This document shows positions 51,892 to 61,414 of a stretch of DNA of 64,000 nucleotides, in pieces (position 1 is the first letter of the stretch; the number at the start of each line of letters is the position of its first letter). The notes beneath the pieces are model-generated. The model saw only the letters and a list, made by a program, of their open reading frames with translations, ran no database searches and had not been told where the DNA came from. Source of the DNA: 1-14-2-50-31-20 sp964617555 (lineage in GTDB: Bacteria; Bacteroidota; Ignavibacteria; Ignavibacteriales; Melioribacteraceae); assembly GCA_964617555.1 (NCBI GenBank), contig CAZTYP010000015.1, positions 1 to 64,000 of the forward strand. The letters run 5' to 3'. A program made the translations under genes and the position numbers.

Positions 51892-53325
51892 ATGGCATCT
51901 AAAGAAGAAAAAATTGATATCGAAAAACTTAAAGCGTCGTCAAAACAACCTCCTTCATCTCTTGAAGCTGAACGCGAAATATTGGGTGCCATGTTGTTGG
52001 ATAACGAAGCCATTCCCAAGGTCTTTGAAGTATTAAAGCCGGAAACGTTTTACGATCCCAAACACAAAGTTATTTTTTCCGCAATCCAATCATTATACGA
52101 AACTAACGAACCGGTTGATTCCGTTACGCTTTACGAAGAATTGCAAAAGCAAGGAAATACCGAAAAAGCGGGCGGTGCACTTTATCTTAGCAAGCTTACT
52201 CAAGATGTTTCTTCCGCCGCCAATGTTGATTATCATGCCCGTATTGTTTTAGAAAAATGGGTTTTACGCAGACTTATTCAATCTTCATTGGAGGTTACTA
52301 CTTCGGCTTTTGAAGCTAAAGAAGATGTTTTCGATCTGCTTGATTCGGCATCCCAAAAAATGTTCGATATATCACAAGATATTACTCAAGGTTCCGTTGT
52401 TTCTATGAAGCAAGCCGTAAAAGATGCTTGGGAACGAATTGAATCTATTCATGCCAATAGTCTCGGAACGGTTTCCGTCCCTACCGGCTATGTACATTTG
52501 GATGATTTGTTGGGTGGATATCAAAAATCGGATTTAATTATTATTGCGGCTCGTCCCTCAATGGGTAAAACCGCTTTTGCGCTCTCCTTTGTTCGAAATG
52601 CAGCAATAGAAAATAAAATTCCTATTGCCTTTTTTAGCTTAGAAATGTCGGTAATTCAGTTGGCAACACGTTTAATTTCCGCAGAAGCCAGAATGGATGC
52701 CCATAGTTTAAGAACGGGAAACTTTAGAGCAAGCGACGGAGCAAAAATAAGTAGAACCGTGCATAAATTAAGCTCTGCCCCTATATACATTGACGATACT
52801 CCGGGGCTTTCGGTTTTGGAATTACGTGCAAAAGCAAGACGTTTACATAAGGAAAAAGGAATAGGCATGGTTGTGGTAGATTATTTGCAACTGATGAGTG
52901 CCGGTAGCAGAGTTGAAAGTCGCGAAAGGGAAATATCAATAATTTCACGCTCGTTAAAAGCTCTTGCAAAAGATTTGGATATTCCCGTAGTTGCGTTATC
53001 GCAATTGAACAGATCGGTTGAATCTACATCGGATAAAAAACCAATGCTTTCGCACCTTCGCGAATCCGGTGCCATAGAGCAAGATGCCGATGTTGTAATT
53101 TTTCTTTATCGACCGGAATATTACGGACTTAAGCAATTTGCTAACGGAGATTCTACGGAGGGCATTGCCGAAGTTATTATAAGCAAACAGCGTAATGGTC
53201 CGGTTGGCGATGTTAAATTAAGATTTATAAAAGAATATGCACGTTTCGAAAATCTTGAGTTATTTCATAACGATATTGCTCCTGAAGGAGAAGTTGTACC
53301 GGATGATGATATTCCACCGATATAG
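51892..53325 (+). CDS. dnaB: Replicative DNA helicase DnaB
   Basis: A 477-residue hexameric helicase. The N-terminal primase-interaction domain has SLEAEREILGAMLLDNEAIP; the C-terminal RecA-like motor has the Walker A ARPSMGKTAFAL, VVVDYLQLMSAGSR (Walker B) and LSQLNRSVESTSDKKPML. No intein interrupts it. Its ATG follows directly on the uracil-DNA glycosylase stop codon. Confidence 0.97.
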   Translation: MASKEEKIDIEKLKASSKQPPSSLEAEREILGAMLLDNEAIPKVFEVLKPETFYDPKHKVIFSAIQSLYETNEPVDSVTLYEELQKQGNTEKAGGALYLSKLTQDVSSAANVDYHARIVLEKWVLRRLIQSSLEVTTSAFEAKEDVFDLLDSASQKMFDISQDITQGSVVSMKQAVKDAWERIESIHANSLGTVSVPTGYVHLDDLLGGYQKSDLIIIAARPSMGKTAFALSFVRNAAIENKIPIAFFSLEMSVIQLATRLISAEARMDAHSLRTGNFRASDGAKISRTVHKLSSAPIYIDDTPGLSVLELRAKARRLHKEKGIGMVVVDYLQLMSAGSRVESREREISIISRSLKALAKDLDIPVVALSQLNRSVESTSDKKPMLSHLRESGAIEQDADVVIFLYRPEYYGLKQFANGDSTEGIAEVIISKQRNGPVGDVKLRFIKEYARFENLELFHNDIAPEGEVVPDDDIPPI

Positions 53326-53340
53326 GATAGATTATTACTT

Positions 53341-54192
53341 TTATTCAATTAAATTTTTCAGCACCTTTAAGTTTTCCAAGTCTTCCAATTGCTCTTTCCC
53401 TTTGGGCGTTTCCAAAATTTTTGGAATGTGGGTCAGACGTTTATCGTTCATAATATTTTTAAAACCTTCAAGTCCTATAAATCCTTTCCCTATATGTTCG
53501 TGGCGGTCAACTCTGCTGCCAAGTTCTTTTTTACTGTCGTTCATGTGAAAACATTGTAAGCGGTTAAGCCCTATTATATTATCAAAATCGGAGATTACCT
53601 TTTCGTATTCGTTTTTATCTTTTATATTATAACCGGCAGCAAAAATATGAGCGGTATCTATGCATACGGTAATACGCTCTGGAGCATCAACCAATTCTAT
53701 TATTTTAGCGATATGTTCAAAACGATATCCTAAATTTGTTCCTTGTCCCGCTGTAAGTTCAATCATGCTGCTTACACGAAAGTCTTTTGTCTTTTCGTGA
53801 GCCATGTTTAATGATTCCGCAATAATTTTTAATCCTTCTTCTTCTCCTTGTCCTCCGTGTGCTCCCGGATGAAAGTTTAGATGTTTTATTCCAAGTGTTT
53901 CGCAACGTTCAAGCTCGTCAATAAAAGCGTTGCGAGATTTTGCTAAATTTGCTTTATCTTTTGCACAAAGATTAATTAAGTATGAATCATGAACAACAAT
54001 ATACCCTATATTTGATGCGGCCCAAAGAGTTTTAAAGTTATTTACCTCTTTCATATCAAGGGGTTTGGCGTTCCATCTATTGTTGTTTTTCGAAAAGATT
54101 TGAATGGCCGTAAAACCAAGTTTTTCCGCCAATTTAATTGCGTTGGAAACTCCGCCGGCAATAGAGGTATGTGCTCCGAGTAATTGTTCCAT
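53341..54192 (-). CDS. nfo: Endonuclease IV (AP endonuclease)
   Basis: A 283-residue zinc enzyme that cuts DNA 5' to abasic sites in base excision repair. TIM-barrel metal-site blocks are NFHPGAHGG, SSMIELTAGQGTNLGY, CIDTAHIFAAGYN, CFHMNDSK and RVDRHEHIGKGFIG. It converges on dnaB with only 15 bases between the stops. The neighbouring uracil-DNA glycosylase would make the substrate. AAAGGAT lies before the ATG. Confidence 0.96.
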   Translation of the reverse strand: MEQLLGAHTSIAGGVSNAIKLAEKLGFTAIQIFSKNNNRWNAKPLDMKEVNNFKTLWAASNIGYIVVHDSYLINLCAKDKANLAKSRNAFIDELERCETLGIKHLNFHPGAHGGQGEEEGLKIIAESLNMAHEKTKDFRVSSMIELTAGQGTNLGYRFEHIAKIIELVDAPERITVCIDTAHIFAAGYNIKDKNEYEKVISDFDNIIGLNRLQCFHMNDSKKELGSRVDRHEHIGKGFIGLEGFKNIMNDKRLTHIPKILETPKGKEQLEDLENLKVLKNLIE

Positions 54193-54274
54193 AAATTTTA
54201 TCCTTTAAGTCGATTTTTTATTATAAAAATCATATTATTATTTTAATAAAACAAGTAATAATTTTGGTGTAATT

Positions 54275-55459
54275 ATGGAAAGCTTATTTGAACTTTCGAA
54301 TAAAGATGAAAAATATGTTATCGGTCTTATGTCCGGTACTTCACTCGACGGAGTAGACGTTGCACTTGTTAAGATAGAAAGGAATTGGATTAATACAAGA
54401 ATAAAATTACTTGGTTTCTTGGAATATCCGTTTCCCGAAGGGTTAAAAGCACTGGTAATAAAAAACTCCGTTAAGGAAACAAGTAATGTTGAAGATATAT
54501 CTCAATTAAATTTTTTGATTCCTCAAATTTATTCGGATGCAATTAAAACATTATGTAACGAAATTAATTTTGATTACAATAAAATCGATTTAATAGGTTC
54601 TCACGGACAAACAATACATCATCTTCCCGTAAAAACAGAGTATTTAAATTATCAAGTAGCTTCAACATTGCAGATAGGGGATCCCTCGGTATTGGCTAAA
54701 CTTACCGGGAAAATAACTGTCGGCGATTTTCGTCCGGCAGATATTGCACTTGGAGGACAAGGTGCCCCCCTTGTGCCTTATTTTGATTTTCTTCTTTTTC
54801 ATTCGAGGCAAAAGAACAGAGGGCTATTGAACATTGGCGGAATTTCCAATTTGACCGTGTTGAATAAAGAGAAAGGACAGAATGATGTTCTTGCTTTTGA
54901 TACCGGACCGGGTAATATGATGATTGACTTATTAATGAAGCGGTTTTATAATAAGGAATTTGATAACAACGGAGAAATTGCAGCTTCCGGTAAATTAGAT
55001 AAAGATTTGCTTCTTGCTCTAATTACAAAAGACAATTTTATTGAAAAAACTCCTCCTAAATCTACCGGACGGGAATATTACGGAATGGAATTTCTTGCTC
55101 CTTTATTAAATGAATTTAAAAACGTTTCAAGTAAAGATTGGTTGAATACAGTTACAATGTTTACGGCATATGCTGTTTACAGAAATTATGAAAAGTTTGT
55201 TAAAGCCGAAACCGAACTTGAAGAGCTTTTTGTAAGTGGCGGAGGTGCAAAAAATAAATTTTTATACGAATCTCTTGCACATTATTTTGAAAATATAGAG
55301 GTAAAAGTGATTGATGAAATAGGGGTTTCGGCCGATGCCAAAGAAGCAATCTGTTTTGCAGTTTTGGCTAACGAAACAATAAGCGGTAATCCCTCTAACA
55401 TTCCCCGTACTACCGGAGCTGCCAAGCCGACAATACTGGGCAAAATCTGTTTACCGTAA
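54275..55459 (+). CDS. anmK: Anhydro-N-acetylmuramic acid kinase
   Basis: A 394-residue enzyme that cleaves and phosphorylates 1,6-anhydro-MurNAc to MurNAc 6-phosphate in cell-wall recycling. Blocks: YVIGLMSGTSLDGVDVALV (ATP site), GQTIHHLP, VGDFRPADIALGGQGAPLVP and FDTGPGNMMIDL. The next enzyme of the pathway, MurQ, is not in this window. It is followed 12 bases later by a glycerate kinase gene. Confidence 0.94.
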   Translation: MESLFELSNKDEKYVIGLMSGTSLDGVDVALVKIERNWINTRIKLLGFLEYPFPEGLKALVIKNSVKETSNVEDISQLNFLIPQIYSDAIKTLCNEINFDYNKIDLIGSHGQTIHHLPVKTEYLNYQVASTLQIGDPSVLAKLTGKITVGDFRPADIALGGQGAPLVPYFDFLLFHSRQKNRGLLNIGGISNLTVLNKEKGQNDVLAFDTGPGNMMIDLLMKRFYNKEFDNNGEIAASGKLDKDLLLALITKDNFIEKTPPKSTGREYYGMEFLAPLLNEFKNVSSKDWLNTVTMFTAYAVYRNYEKFVKAETELEELFVSGGGAKNKFLYESLAHYFENIEVKVIDEIGVSADAKEAICFAVLANETISGNPSNIPRTTGAAKPTILGKICLP

Positions 55460-55471
55460 TTAACAATTATT

Positions 55472-56806
55472 ATGTACGAAGAGCAATTAATAAAAGATGC
55501 ATTGAACTTTTTTCATGCCGGTGTTAATTCGGTTCTTCCCGAAACGCTTTTTAGAGAAAAAATTATTCTCAAACACGGCAGATTGATAATTAGCGATGTT
55601 AACGGCATTTTCGAACATATAGAACTAAATAAATATAGGCGAATAATTATTATAGGTGCGGGTAAAGCATCGGCAGCGATGGCAAAAGAATTGGAAAATT
55701 TGCTTTTATCCGCAAAAATTGAAATCACCGGGGTTGTAGTAACAAAACCAGGGTGTTTGGTAAACTTAAAAAAAGTTCAGGTTCTTAAAGCAGGGCATCC
55801 CATACCCGACAAAAAAGGAATAGATGCGGCGAAAAAAATATTGTCTGTTGCTTCTTCTGCCGATAAAAACGATTTGGTAATCAACCTTCTTTCCGGTGGT
55901 GCTTCTTCGCTTTTGCCCTTTCCCGTAAAGGGAATTTCGTTAAGCGATAAAATTAAAATTACAAATTTATTGCTACAAAAAGGTCTTTCCATTCACGAAA
56001 TAAATGTAATACGAAAACATTTATCGAAAATTAAGGGAGGTAAATTATTGCGCTATACTTATCCGGCAAAGGTGGTTTCGTTAATAATTTCGGATGTGAT
56101 AGGTGATAATCCCGATATTATCGGTTCAGGGCTTACCGTACCGGATACTCTTACACGTTCGGATGTGATGAAAATAATTAATAAATATAATTTAGCTGAT
56201 AACCTTCCCAAAAGAGTTTTAAACTTTTTGCTTAACGAACAAGAAAGCATGAAAAACAGTTACCCGATTTCGGATTTTTCAAATATTATAATTGCCAACA
56301 ACGCTAAGGCGTTATCCCGTATTAATGAGGCAGCAACACAAGCAGGATATATCTCCAATATTGTTAATACAAGTCTTTCTGGCGAAGCAAGTAAAGCAGG
56401 TAAGAAAATTGCAATAAGTATTTTGAAATTTAAAAGAAATTTGCGGCAAAAAAATAAAAAATATTGTTTTATATATGGAGGTGAAACAACCGTAACAATT
56501 AAGGGTAAAGGTAAAGGAGGACGTAGTCAAGAACTGGCTCTTGCGGCGGCAACGGAATTAAAAGGGGAAAAATATATTGTGTTATTAAGTGCGGGTACCG
56601 ACGGCAATGACGGGCCTACCGATGCGGCCGGAGCTTTTTGTACGGGAAGTACAGTTATACTTGGTGAAAAACTAGGGCTTGACGCTGTGGAATACATTGG
56701 TAACAATAATTCTTATCACTATTTTTCCAAGATTCAACAAATTATCAAAACCGGAATTACTTGTACAAATGTTGCAGATGTTGTGATTGTGTTATTCTAT
56801 GTGTGA
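55472..56806 (+). CDS. Glycerate 2-kinase (DUF4147/MOFRL family)
   Basis: A 444-residue kinase of the GckA/TtuD type that phosphorylates glycerate, normally to 2-phosphoglycerate. The N-terminal DUF4147 domain has IIGAGKASAAMAKELE, KAGHPIPDKKG and LLSGGASSLLPFP; the C-terminal MOFRL domain has YGGETTVTIKGKGKGGRSQE and SAGTDGNDGPTDAAGAF. Its stop codon lies inside the perfect 18-bp palindrome at 56804-56821. Confidence 0.92.
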   Translation: MYEEQLIKDALNFFHAGVNSVLPETLFREKIILKHGRLIISDVNGIFEHIELNKYRRIIIIGAGKASAAMAKELENLLLSAKIEITGVVVTKPGCLVNLKKVQVLKAGHPIPDKKGIDAAKKILSVASSADKNDLVINLLSGGASSLLPFPVKGISLSDKIKITNLLLQKGLSIHEINVIRKHLSKIKGGKLLRYTYPAKVVSLIISDVIGDNPDIIGSGLTVPDTLTRSDVMKIINKYNLADNLPKRVLNFLLNEQESMKNSYPISDFSNIIIANNAKALSRINEAATQAGYISNIVNTSLSGEASKAGKKIAISILKFKRNLRQKNKKYCFIYGGETTVTIKGKGKGGRSQELALAAATELKGEKYIVLLSAGTDGNDGPTDAAGAFCTGSTVILGEKLGLDAVEYIGNNNSYHYFSKIQQIIKTGITCTNVADVVIVLFYV

Positions 56807-56821
56807 GAAAAATTTTTCTCA
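56804..56821. repeat. Perfect palindrome overlapping the glycerate kinase stop codon
   Basis: TGAGAAAAATTTTTCTCA is a perfect 18-bp palindrome. As RNA it could fold into a 7-bp stem with an AATT loop, but no T tract follows on the plus strand, so a terminator role is doubtful. Confidence 0.4.
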
Positions 56822-56932
56822 TATACGAACAAGCGAATTATCATATATTTTAATAACTTTAAGTTTGCTAAATAATCTATTAGTTGCATGCTGTTAAGGT
56901 GAATACAGTTGTTCTAAACAATAAATAATCAT

Positions 56933-57667
56933 ATGAAAAAAAATATTATTCTTTTGTTTTTATTAACTACCGCTACATTTGCACAGATGAGTAGCCAAAT
57001 AGGATGGATGAGTAAGTTCGGACTTGCCGGTGGTGTAAATGCATCGTGGATTTTTCCTAATTACGATGAAATTAACAAACAACTTCCTGAATTCGGAATA
57101 AATGAAAAATTCAGCGGCGGATTATTAACTTGGGGCGGAAGCGGTTACGTATATTTAATGATTATTGATAATCTCAGAATTGGCGGAATGGGGTTTGGCG
57201 GTTCTCAATCTCTAAATACCAATACCCCTAATTATAATCGTGAAGTTATTTATAAAATTGGCGGAGGTGCTTTTACTGTTGAGTATTCTTTGCCGTTTAT
57301 TAAGAAGATTGGTGTTTCTGTGGGGGGAATGATTGGTGGCGGTTCACTTAGCGTTGAGTTGTATCAGTTTAATATTAACGGCGAAATAAGCTGGGATGAT
57401 TCTTGGGAAATTTTTAACGTTAGGACCGGTACAAAAAATTTTAGTCGTGTTATGAATTGTTCCTATTTTACATTAACGCCAACATTTAATGTTGATATTC
57501 CTCTTACAAGATTTTTTGCAATTCGCGTGGGAACCGGTTATCAATTTACGATGAATGAAAATTGGGAATTGGCTAACGGACAGAGTTTAAGCGGTGTTCC
57601 CTCAAGTGTAAACGGAGATGCTTTCTTTATTCAAACTGGAATTTACTTGGGCTTTTTTGCTTTTTAA
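56933..57667 (+). CDS. Small outer-membrane beta-barrel protein of unknown function
   Basis: A 244-residue exported protein with a signal peptide ending TFAQ (residues 1-18). The mature chain is glycine-rich with alternating strands (GGAFTVEYSLPF, GVSVGGMIGGGSLSVELYQF) and ends in aromatic residues GFFAF, as outer-membrane barrels do. No family is recognised. It lies 12 bases before the dTDP-glucose dehydratase gene, so it may belong to the surface polysaccharide operon. Confidence 0.78.
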   Translation: MKKNIILLFLLTTATFAQMSSQIGWMSKFGLAGGVNASWIFPNYDEINKQLPEFGINEKFSGGLLTWGGSGYVYLMIIDNLRIGGMGFGGSQSLNTNTPNYNREVIYKIGGGAFTVEYSLPFIKKIGVSVGGMIGGGSLSVELYQFNINGEISWDDSWEIFNVRTGTKNFSRVMNCSYFTLTPTFNVDIPLTRFFAIRVGTGYQFTMNENWELANGQSLSGVPSSVNGDAFFIQTGIYLGFFAF

Positions 57668-57679
57668 AAAAGTGATTTT

Positions 57680-58693
57680 ATGAAAAATATTTTAATTACA
57701 GGTGGTGCGGGATTTATCGGTAGTAATTTTATTAATCATCTTCTGACAAAACGAGATGATGTTAATGTTGTAAATTTAGATGCTTTAACTTATGCGGGAA
57801 ATTTGGAAAATTTGAAAAATTCCGAGAATAATCCTAATTATCATTTTGTTAAAGGAGATATTACCGATAGGGTAACACTCAATTCCGTTTTTGAAAAATA
57901 TAAAATAGATAATGTTATTAATTTTGCCGCAGAATCTCACGTTGACCGTTCCATACTAGGTTCCGAAATTTTTTTTCAAACAAATGTAATGGGCACAAAC
58001 GTTTTACTTGAAGTTTCAAAAAAATATGGAGTTGAAAAATTTGTACAAGTTTCTACAGACGAGGTTTACGGAAGTCTTGGTAAAGAAGGCAAGTTTACCG
58101 AAAATTCGCCGATAAATCCAAACAGTCCATATTCGGCAAGTAAAGCTTCTGCGGATTTGATGGCGCTTGCATTCCAGCGTACATATGGTCTTCCGGTAAT
58201 TGTTACCCGTTGCTCTAATAATTACGGGCCTTTTCAATTCCCCGAAAAATTAATTCCACTAATGATATTAAACTCATTGAACAACAAAAAACTTCCCGTT
58301 TACGGTAACGGATTGAATGTACGTGATTGGATTTATGTTGTTGACCATAATAGAGCCGTTGAGTTGGTTTGGGAAAAAGGAAAGATTGGCGAAGTATATA
58401 ATATAGGTGCTAACCAAGAAATGACAAATATTGAAATAATTAAGTTAATTTTAAATTATGTGGGGAAATCCGAAAAGCTTATTGAATTTATAAAAGACAG
58501 GCCGGGGCATGATAAACGATATGCAATTGATTCAACAAAAATAGAAACAGAACTTGGTTGGAAACCGGAATTTAGATTTGATGAAGCAATCAAAAGAACT
58601 ATTGATTGGTATCTTGAAAATAAAACTTGGTGGAAAAGAATTCTAAACGGTGAATATAAAGAATATTATAAATTACAATATGAAAAAGGATAA
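57680..58693 (+). CDS. rfbB: dTDP-glucose 4,6-dehydratase
   Basis: A 337-residue short-chain dehydrogenase/reductase of nucleotide-sugar synthesis. The NAD-binding N-terminus is ILITGGAGFIGSNFINHLL; the active site has STDEVYG (acid-base pair region) and SPYSASKASADLM with the Tyr-X3-Lys catalytic pair; HVDRSI and RDWIYVVDHNRAVELV are specific to this enzyme. It makes dTDP-4-keto-6-deoxyglucose for rhamnose and other deoxy sugars. rfbA, rfbC and rfbD are not seen in this window. Confidence 0.95.
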   Translation: MKNILITGGAGFIGSNFINHLLTKRDDVNVVNLDALTYAGNLENLKNSENNPNYHFVKGDITDRVTLNSVFEKYKIDNVINFAAESHVDRSILGSEIFFQTNVMGTNVLLEVSKKYGVEKFVQVSTDEVYGSLGKEGKFTENSPINPNSPYSASKASADLMALAFQRTYGLPVIVTRCSNNYGPFQFPEKLIPLMILNSLNNKKLPVYGNGLNVRDWIYVVDHNRAVELVWEKGKIGEVYNIGANQEMTNIEIIKLILNYVGKSEKLIEFIKDRPGHDKRYAIDSTKIETELGWKPEFRFDEAIKRTIDWYLENKTWWKRILNGEYKEYYKLQYEKG

Positions 58694-58756
58694 TTCTAAA
58701 ATTATTATAAAAAAAATAGTAGCAAAATGCTTTACGGTAAAAAAAGGAAATAAATA

Positions 58757-60175
58757 ATGAAAGTTAAAATTTTAATATTTACAATTTTGTTTTCTGTTAT
58801 TCTTTATTCTCAAGATTTAACTACGGCAGCAGATAACAGCGGTTTATTGGCCCTTAATAAAATCTCCGTAACAATTGGAGGCGATTTTATTACTAACGGT
58901 ACGTTTTCCGCATTGGCAACAGAGAGAGTAGATGAATTTATTACTCGTATATATAACGAATATCGTCTGGCATTGCTCTCTACAGTCCGCGATGCAAAAG
59001 CATTTGCAGAGTTGAAAAAAGAGATTGACGAATATTCCGAACGAGGAATAGAACTTAAGCATATGGATGGGTCCGAACAACTTATTGATTTAAAAAAATT
59101 CCGTTTAACAGCAGACTATTCAAACAACCCCTATTTGCTTAACGGCGATGTTATTATTTTTCCTCAATTGGATTATAAAAGAAATTTTGTGGAAGTTGAA
59201 GGAGCCGTAAACAAACCCGTACAATTCCAGTTTGTTGAAGGGGATAAACTTTCCGATGCCATACTTTTTGCCAGAGGAATTAACCCCGCTTACGAACAGC
59301 CGTTAAAAATAGAGATTGTAAGGCTTTCGTACGACGGGATGAATGAAGAAATTATTACGGCAACATTGGAAGAAAATCCTCCGCTAAAAAGAGGAGACAG
59401 AATAAGAGTGGTTGCCGATGAAACTCAAAAAAAAGATTTTAAAGTTCTTGTGGGCGGAGAAGTTAATAAACCCGGATATATTTTTATAACAAAAAATAAT
59501 ACTACAATAAAAGAGGTAATTGAAAAAGCCGGAGGATTTAAAGAAGATGCGGATTTAACTAATGCAGAATTAATTCGAGGCACCTTGAAAACAAAAGAAA
59601 ATAACGAACAAGAACAGCCCTTCCAGAACAGAAGACGTTCATTTAATCTTCAAGCTTTTTCAGTCCAAACCGATTTGTTAATGATGAACAGAATGGCAAA
59701 CATTGAGCCGGAAGATTCCGTCAGTTTAAGAACGGATAATCAATTACGTTTAGCAAAATCGATTGCAACCATAGATTTTACAAAGGTGCTTAACGACTCT
59801 TCCGATAACAGTAAATTTATTGTTAGGGACGGCGATATTATTTACATTCCCGAAAAAACTAATCTTGTTTATTTATACGGACAAGTTATGAATCCGGGAT
59901 ATGTAGATTTTGTTGAGGGTAAGGATTATCAATACTACATAGATAAAGCCGGCGGGCTTGGTAATGCGGCAAAGAGCGAGGTTTATCTTATTAAAGGGAA
60001 AACAAGGGCATACATAGATATGACCGATAGTGATTACTCGTACAAAATTGAATCGGGAGATTATATTTGGGTGCCAAAAGATATTCCTCGTACATTCGAT
60101 TTCTATTTAACCCGAACAGCACGTATTGCTGCAATTATTGGTGCAATGGCAACGGTAGTTTTGTTATTTAAATAA
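58757..60175 (+). CDS. SLBB-domain polysaccharide export protein (Wza-like)
   Basis: A 472-residue exported protein. After a signal peptide (1-19) and a helical region, residues about 130 onward hold a series of beta-grasp SLBB units: FVEVEGAVNKPVQFQF, FKVLVGGEVNKPGYIF and LVYLYGQVMNPGYVDF. The chain ends in a hydrophobic helix (about 452-471, ARIAAIIGAMATVVLLF). Unlike Wza the N-terminus has no lipobox cysteine. It is probably the outer part of a capsule or exopolysaccharide exporter. It lies 63 bases after rfbB and 17 before the Wzz-like gene. Confidence 0.85.
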   Translation: MKVKILIFTILFSVILYSQDLTTAADNSGLLALNKISVTIGGDFITNGTFSALATERVDEFITRIYNEYRLALLSTVRDAKAFAELKKEIDEYSERGIELKHMDGSEQLIDLKKFRLTADYSNNPYLLNGDVIIFPQLDYKRNFVEVEGAVNKPVQFQFVEGDKLSDAILFARGINPAYEQPLKIEIVRLSYDGMNEEIITATLEENPPLKRGDRIRVVADETQKKDFKVLVGGEVNKPGYIFITKNNTTIKEVIEKAGGFKEDADLTNAELIRGTLKTKENNEQEQPFQNRRRSFNLQAFSVQTDLLMMNRMANIEPEDSVSLRTDNQLRLAKSIATIDFTKVLNDSSDNSKFIVRDGDIIYIPEKTNLVYLYGQVMNPGYVDFVEGKDYQYYIDKAGGLGNAAKSEVYLIKGKTRAYIDMTDSDYSYKIESGDYIWVPKDIPRTFDFYLTRTARIAAIIGAMATVVLLFK

Positions 60176-60192
60176 AAAGAAGAGATATATAT

Positions 60193-61413
60193 ATGTCAGA
60201 AATAAAAGAAAAAAAAGAAGTTACTTTTACGGATTATTTGAGTGTATTATATAAGTGGAAAAAGTTTTTAATAATTAATTTGGTTGTTGTTACGGTAATA
60301 GCAACAGCAGTATCCTTTTTAATACCCGAAACATTCAAATCAACTGCAAGTGTAATGTTAGCCCCTAAAAATTCATTAGGCGGATTAGGAAGTTTGGTTA
60401 GCGGTAATTCGGCATTATCCCTTGGTGCCAAATTAATAGGAGTAGGAGGGAACACGGACGAAGATTTAATACTTGGTTTGTTGAATAGTAGAACCATAAT
60501 TGAAAAGGTTGTTAATAAATTTAATTTATATGAATATTATAATGTTGAAGATGAAAATTTTGATAAACTTATGAAAAAAATGTCCGATGATATAATATTT
60601 GAACCGAATGAATATGGGATGATAGAAGTTAGCGTTATAAATAAAAATCCGAAATTGAGTGCTGATATGGCTAATTATTTCGTGATTTTAGCTGATAGTA
60701 TGAATATTGAATTAGCAATAAAAAATGCAAAAGAGAACAGAAAATTTATAGAAAAAAGATACTTGAAAAATGTTGCTGATTTAAGAAAGGCCGAAGATTC
60801 AATGTATGTTTTTCAAAAAAAATACGGAATTTTTGCCGTGCCGGAACAATTGGAAGTTGCAGTAAAAGTTTCTGCGGAAATTGAATCCGAATTGGCACAA
60901 CGCGAAATTATGCTACATATGTTAAAAGAATCTCAGGGTGTAAATTCTCCGCAATATTTAAGTTTGCTTTCCGAAGTGAAAATATTAAGAAAAAAAGTGA
61001 ATGAATTAAAATATTCCGATAAACTTTCTTCTGTTTCAAATGTTTTATTCCCTTTCAAAAAAATGCCGGATATAATTATTGAATATTACAGGCTATATCG
61101 TGAAGTGGAAATACAAAACAAAATAATAGAATTTACTTTACCGATGTATGAGCAAGCCAAGGTGGAAGAACAAAAAAGTATTCCCACATTATTAACAATC
61201 GACAAAGCTGTCCCCGCACAATTAAAGTATGCACCTAAAAAAGCGTTTATTATTTTGGCTGCTTTTTTTCTAACCATGTTTTTTGTGATATTTTTAATAT
61301 TCCTTTTTGAAAGCATTATGCAAAACAGTAACGAAAAAAATCCTTTCGAGAAAAAATTAAAATCGTTTGTTGATAGAATTATTGCTATTTATAAATTACA
61401 ACTTTTTTCGTAA
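60193..61413 (+). CDS. Chain-length determinant protein (Wzz/GumC-like)
   Basis: A 406-residue inner-membrane protein with one N-terminal helix (about 25-45), a large periplasmic coiled-coil region, and a C-terminal helix (about 349-375) after the motif APKKAF. IPETFKSTASVMLAPKN is the typical Wzz post-helix block. No tyrosine-kinase domain is fused; the C-terminal tail is short and basic. It should set polymer length with the Wzy-like protein encoded next. Confidence 0.88.
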   Translation: MSEIKEKKEVTFTDYLSVLYKWKKFLIINLVVVTVIATAVSFLIPETFKSTASVMLAPKNSLGGLGSLVSGNSALSLGAKLIGVGGNTDEDLILGLLNSRTIIEKVVNKFNLYEYYNVEDENFDKLMKKMSDDIIFEPNEYGMIEVSVINKNPKLSADMANYFVILADSMNIELAIKNAKENRKFIEKRYLKNVADLRKAEDSMYVFQKKYGIFAVPEQLEVAVKVSAEIESELAQREIMLHMLKESQGVNSPQYLSLLSEVKILRKKVNELKYSDKLSSVSNVLFPFKKMPDIIIEYYRLYREVEIQNKIIEFTLPMYEQAKVEEQKSIPTLLTIDKAVPAQLKYAPKKAFIILAAFFLTMFFVIFLIFLFESIMQNSNEKNPFEKKLKSFVDRIIAIYKLQLFS

Positions 61414-61414
61414 A

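Noticed and set aside
56804..56821. Rho-independent terminator after the glycerate kinase
   Set aside because: The palindrome is perfect but has no free loop beyond AATT and no T tract follows it.
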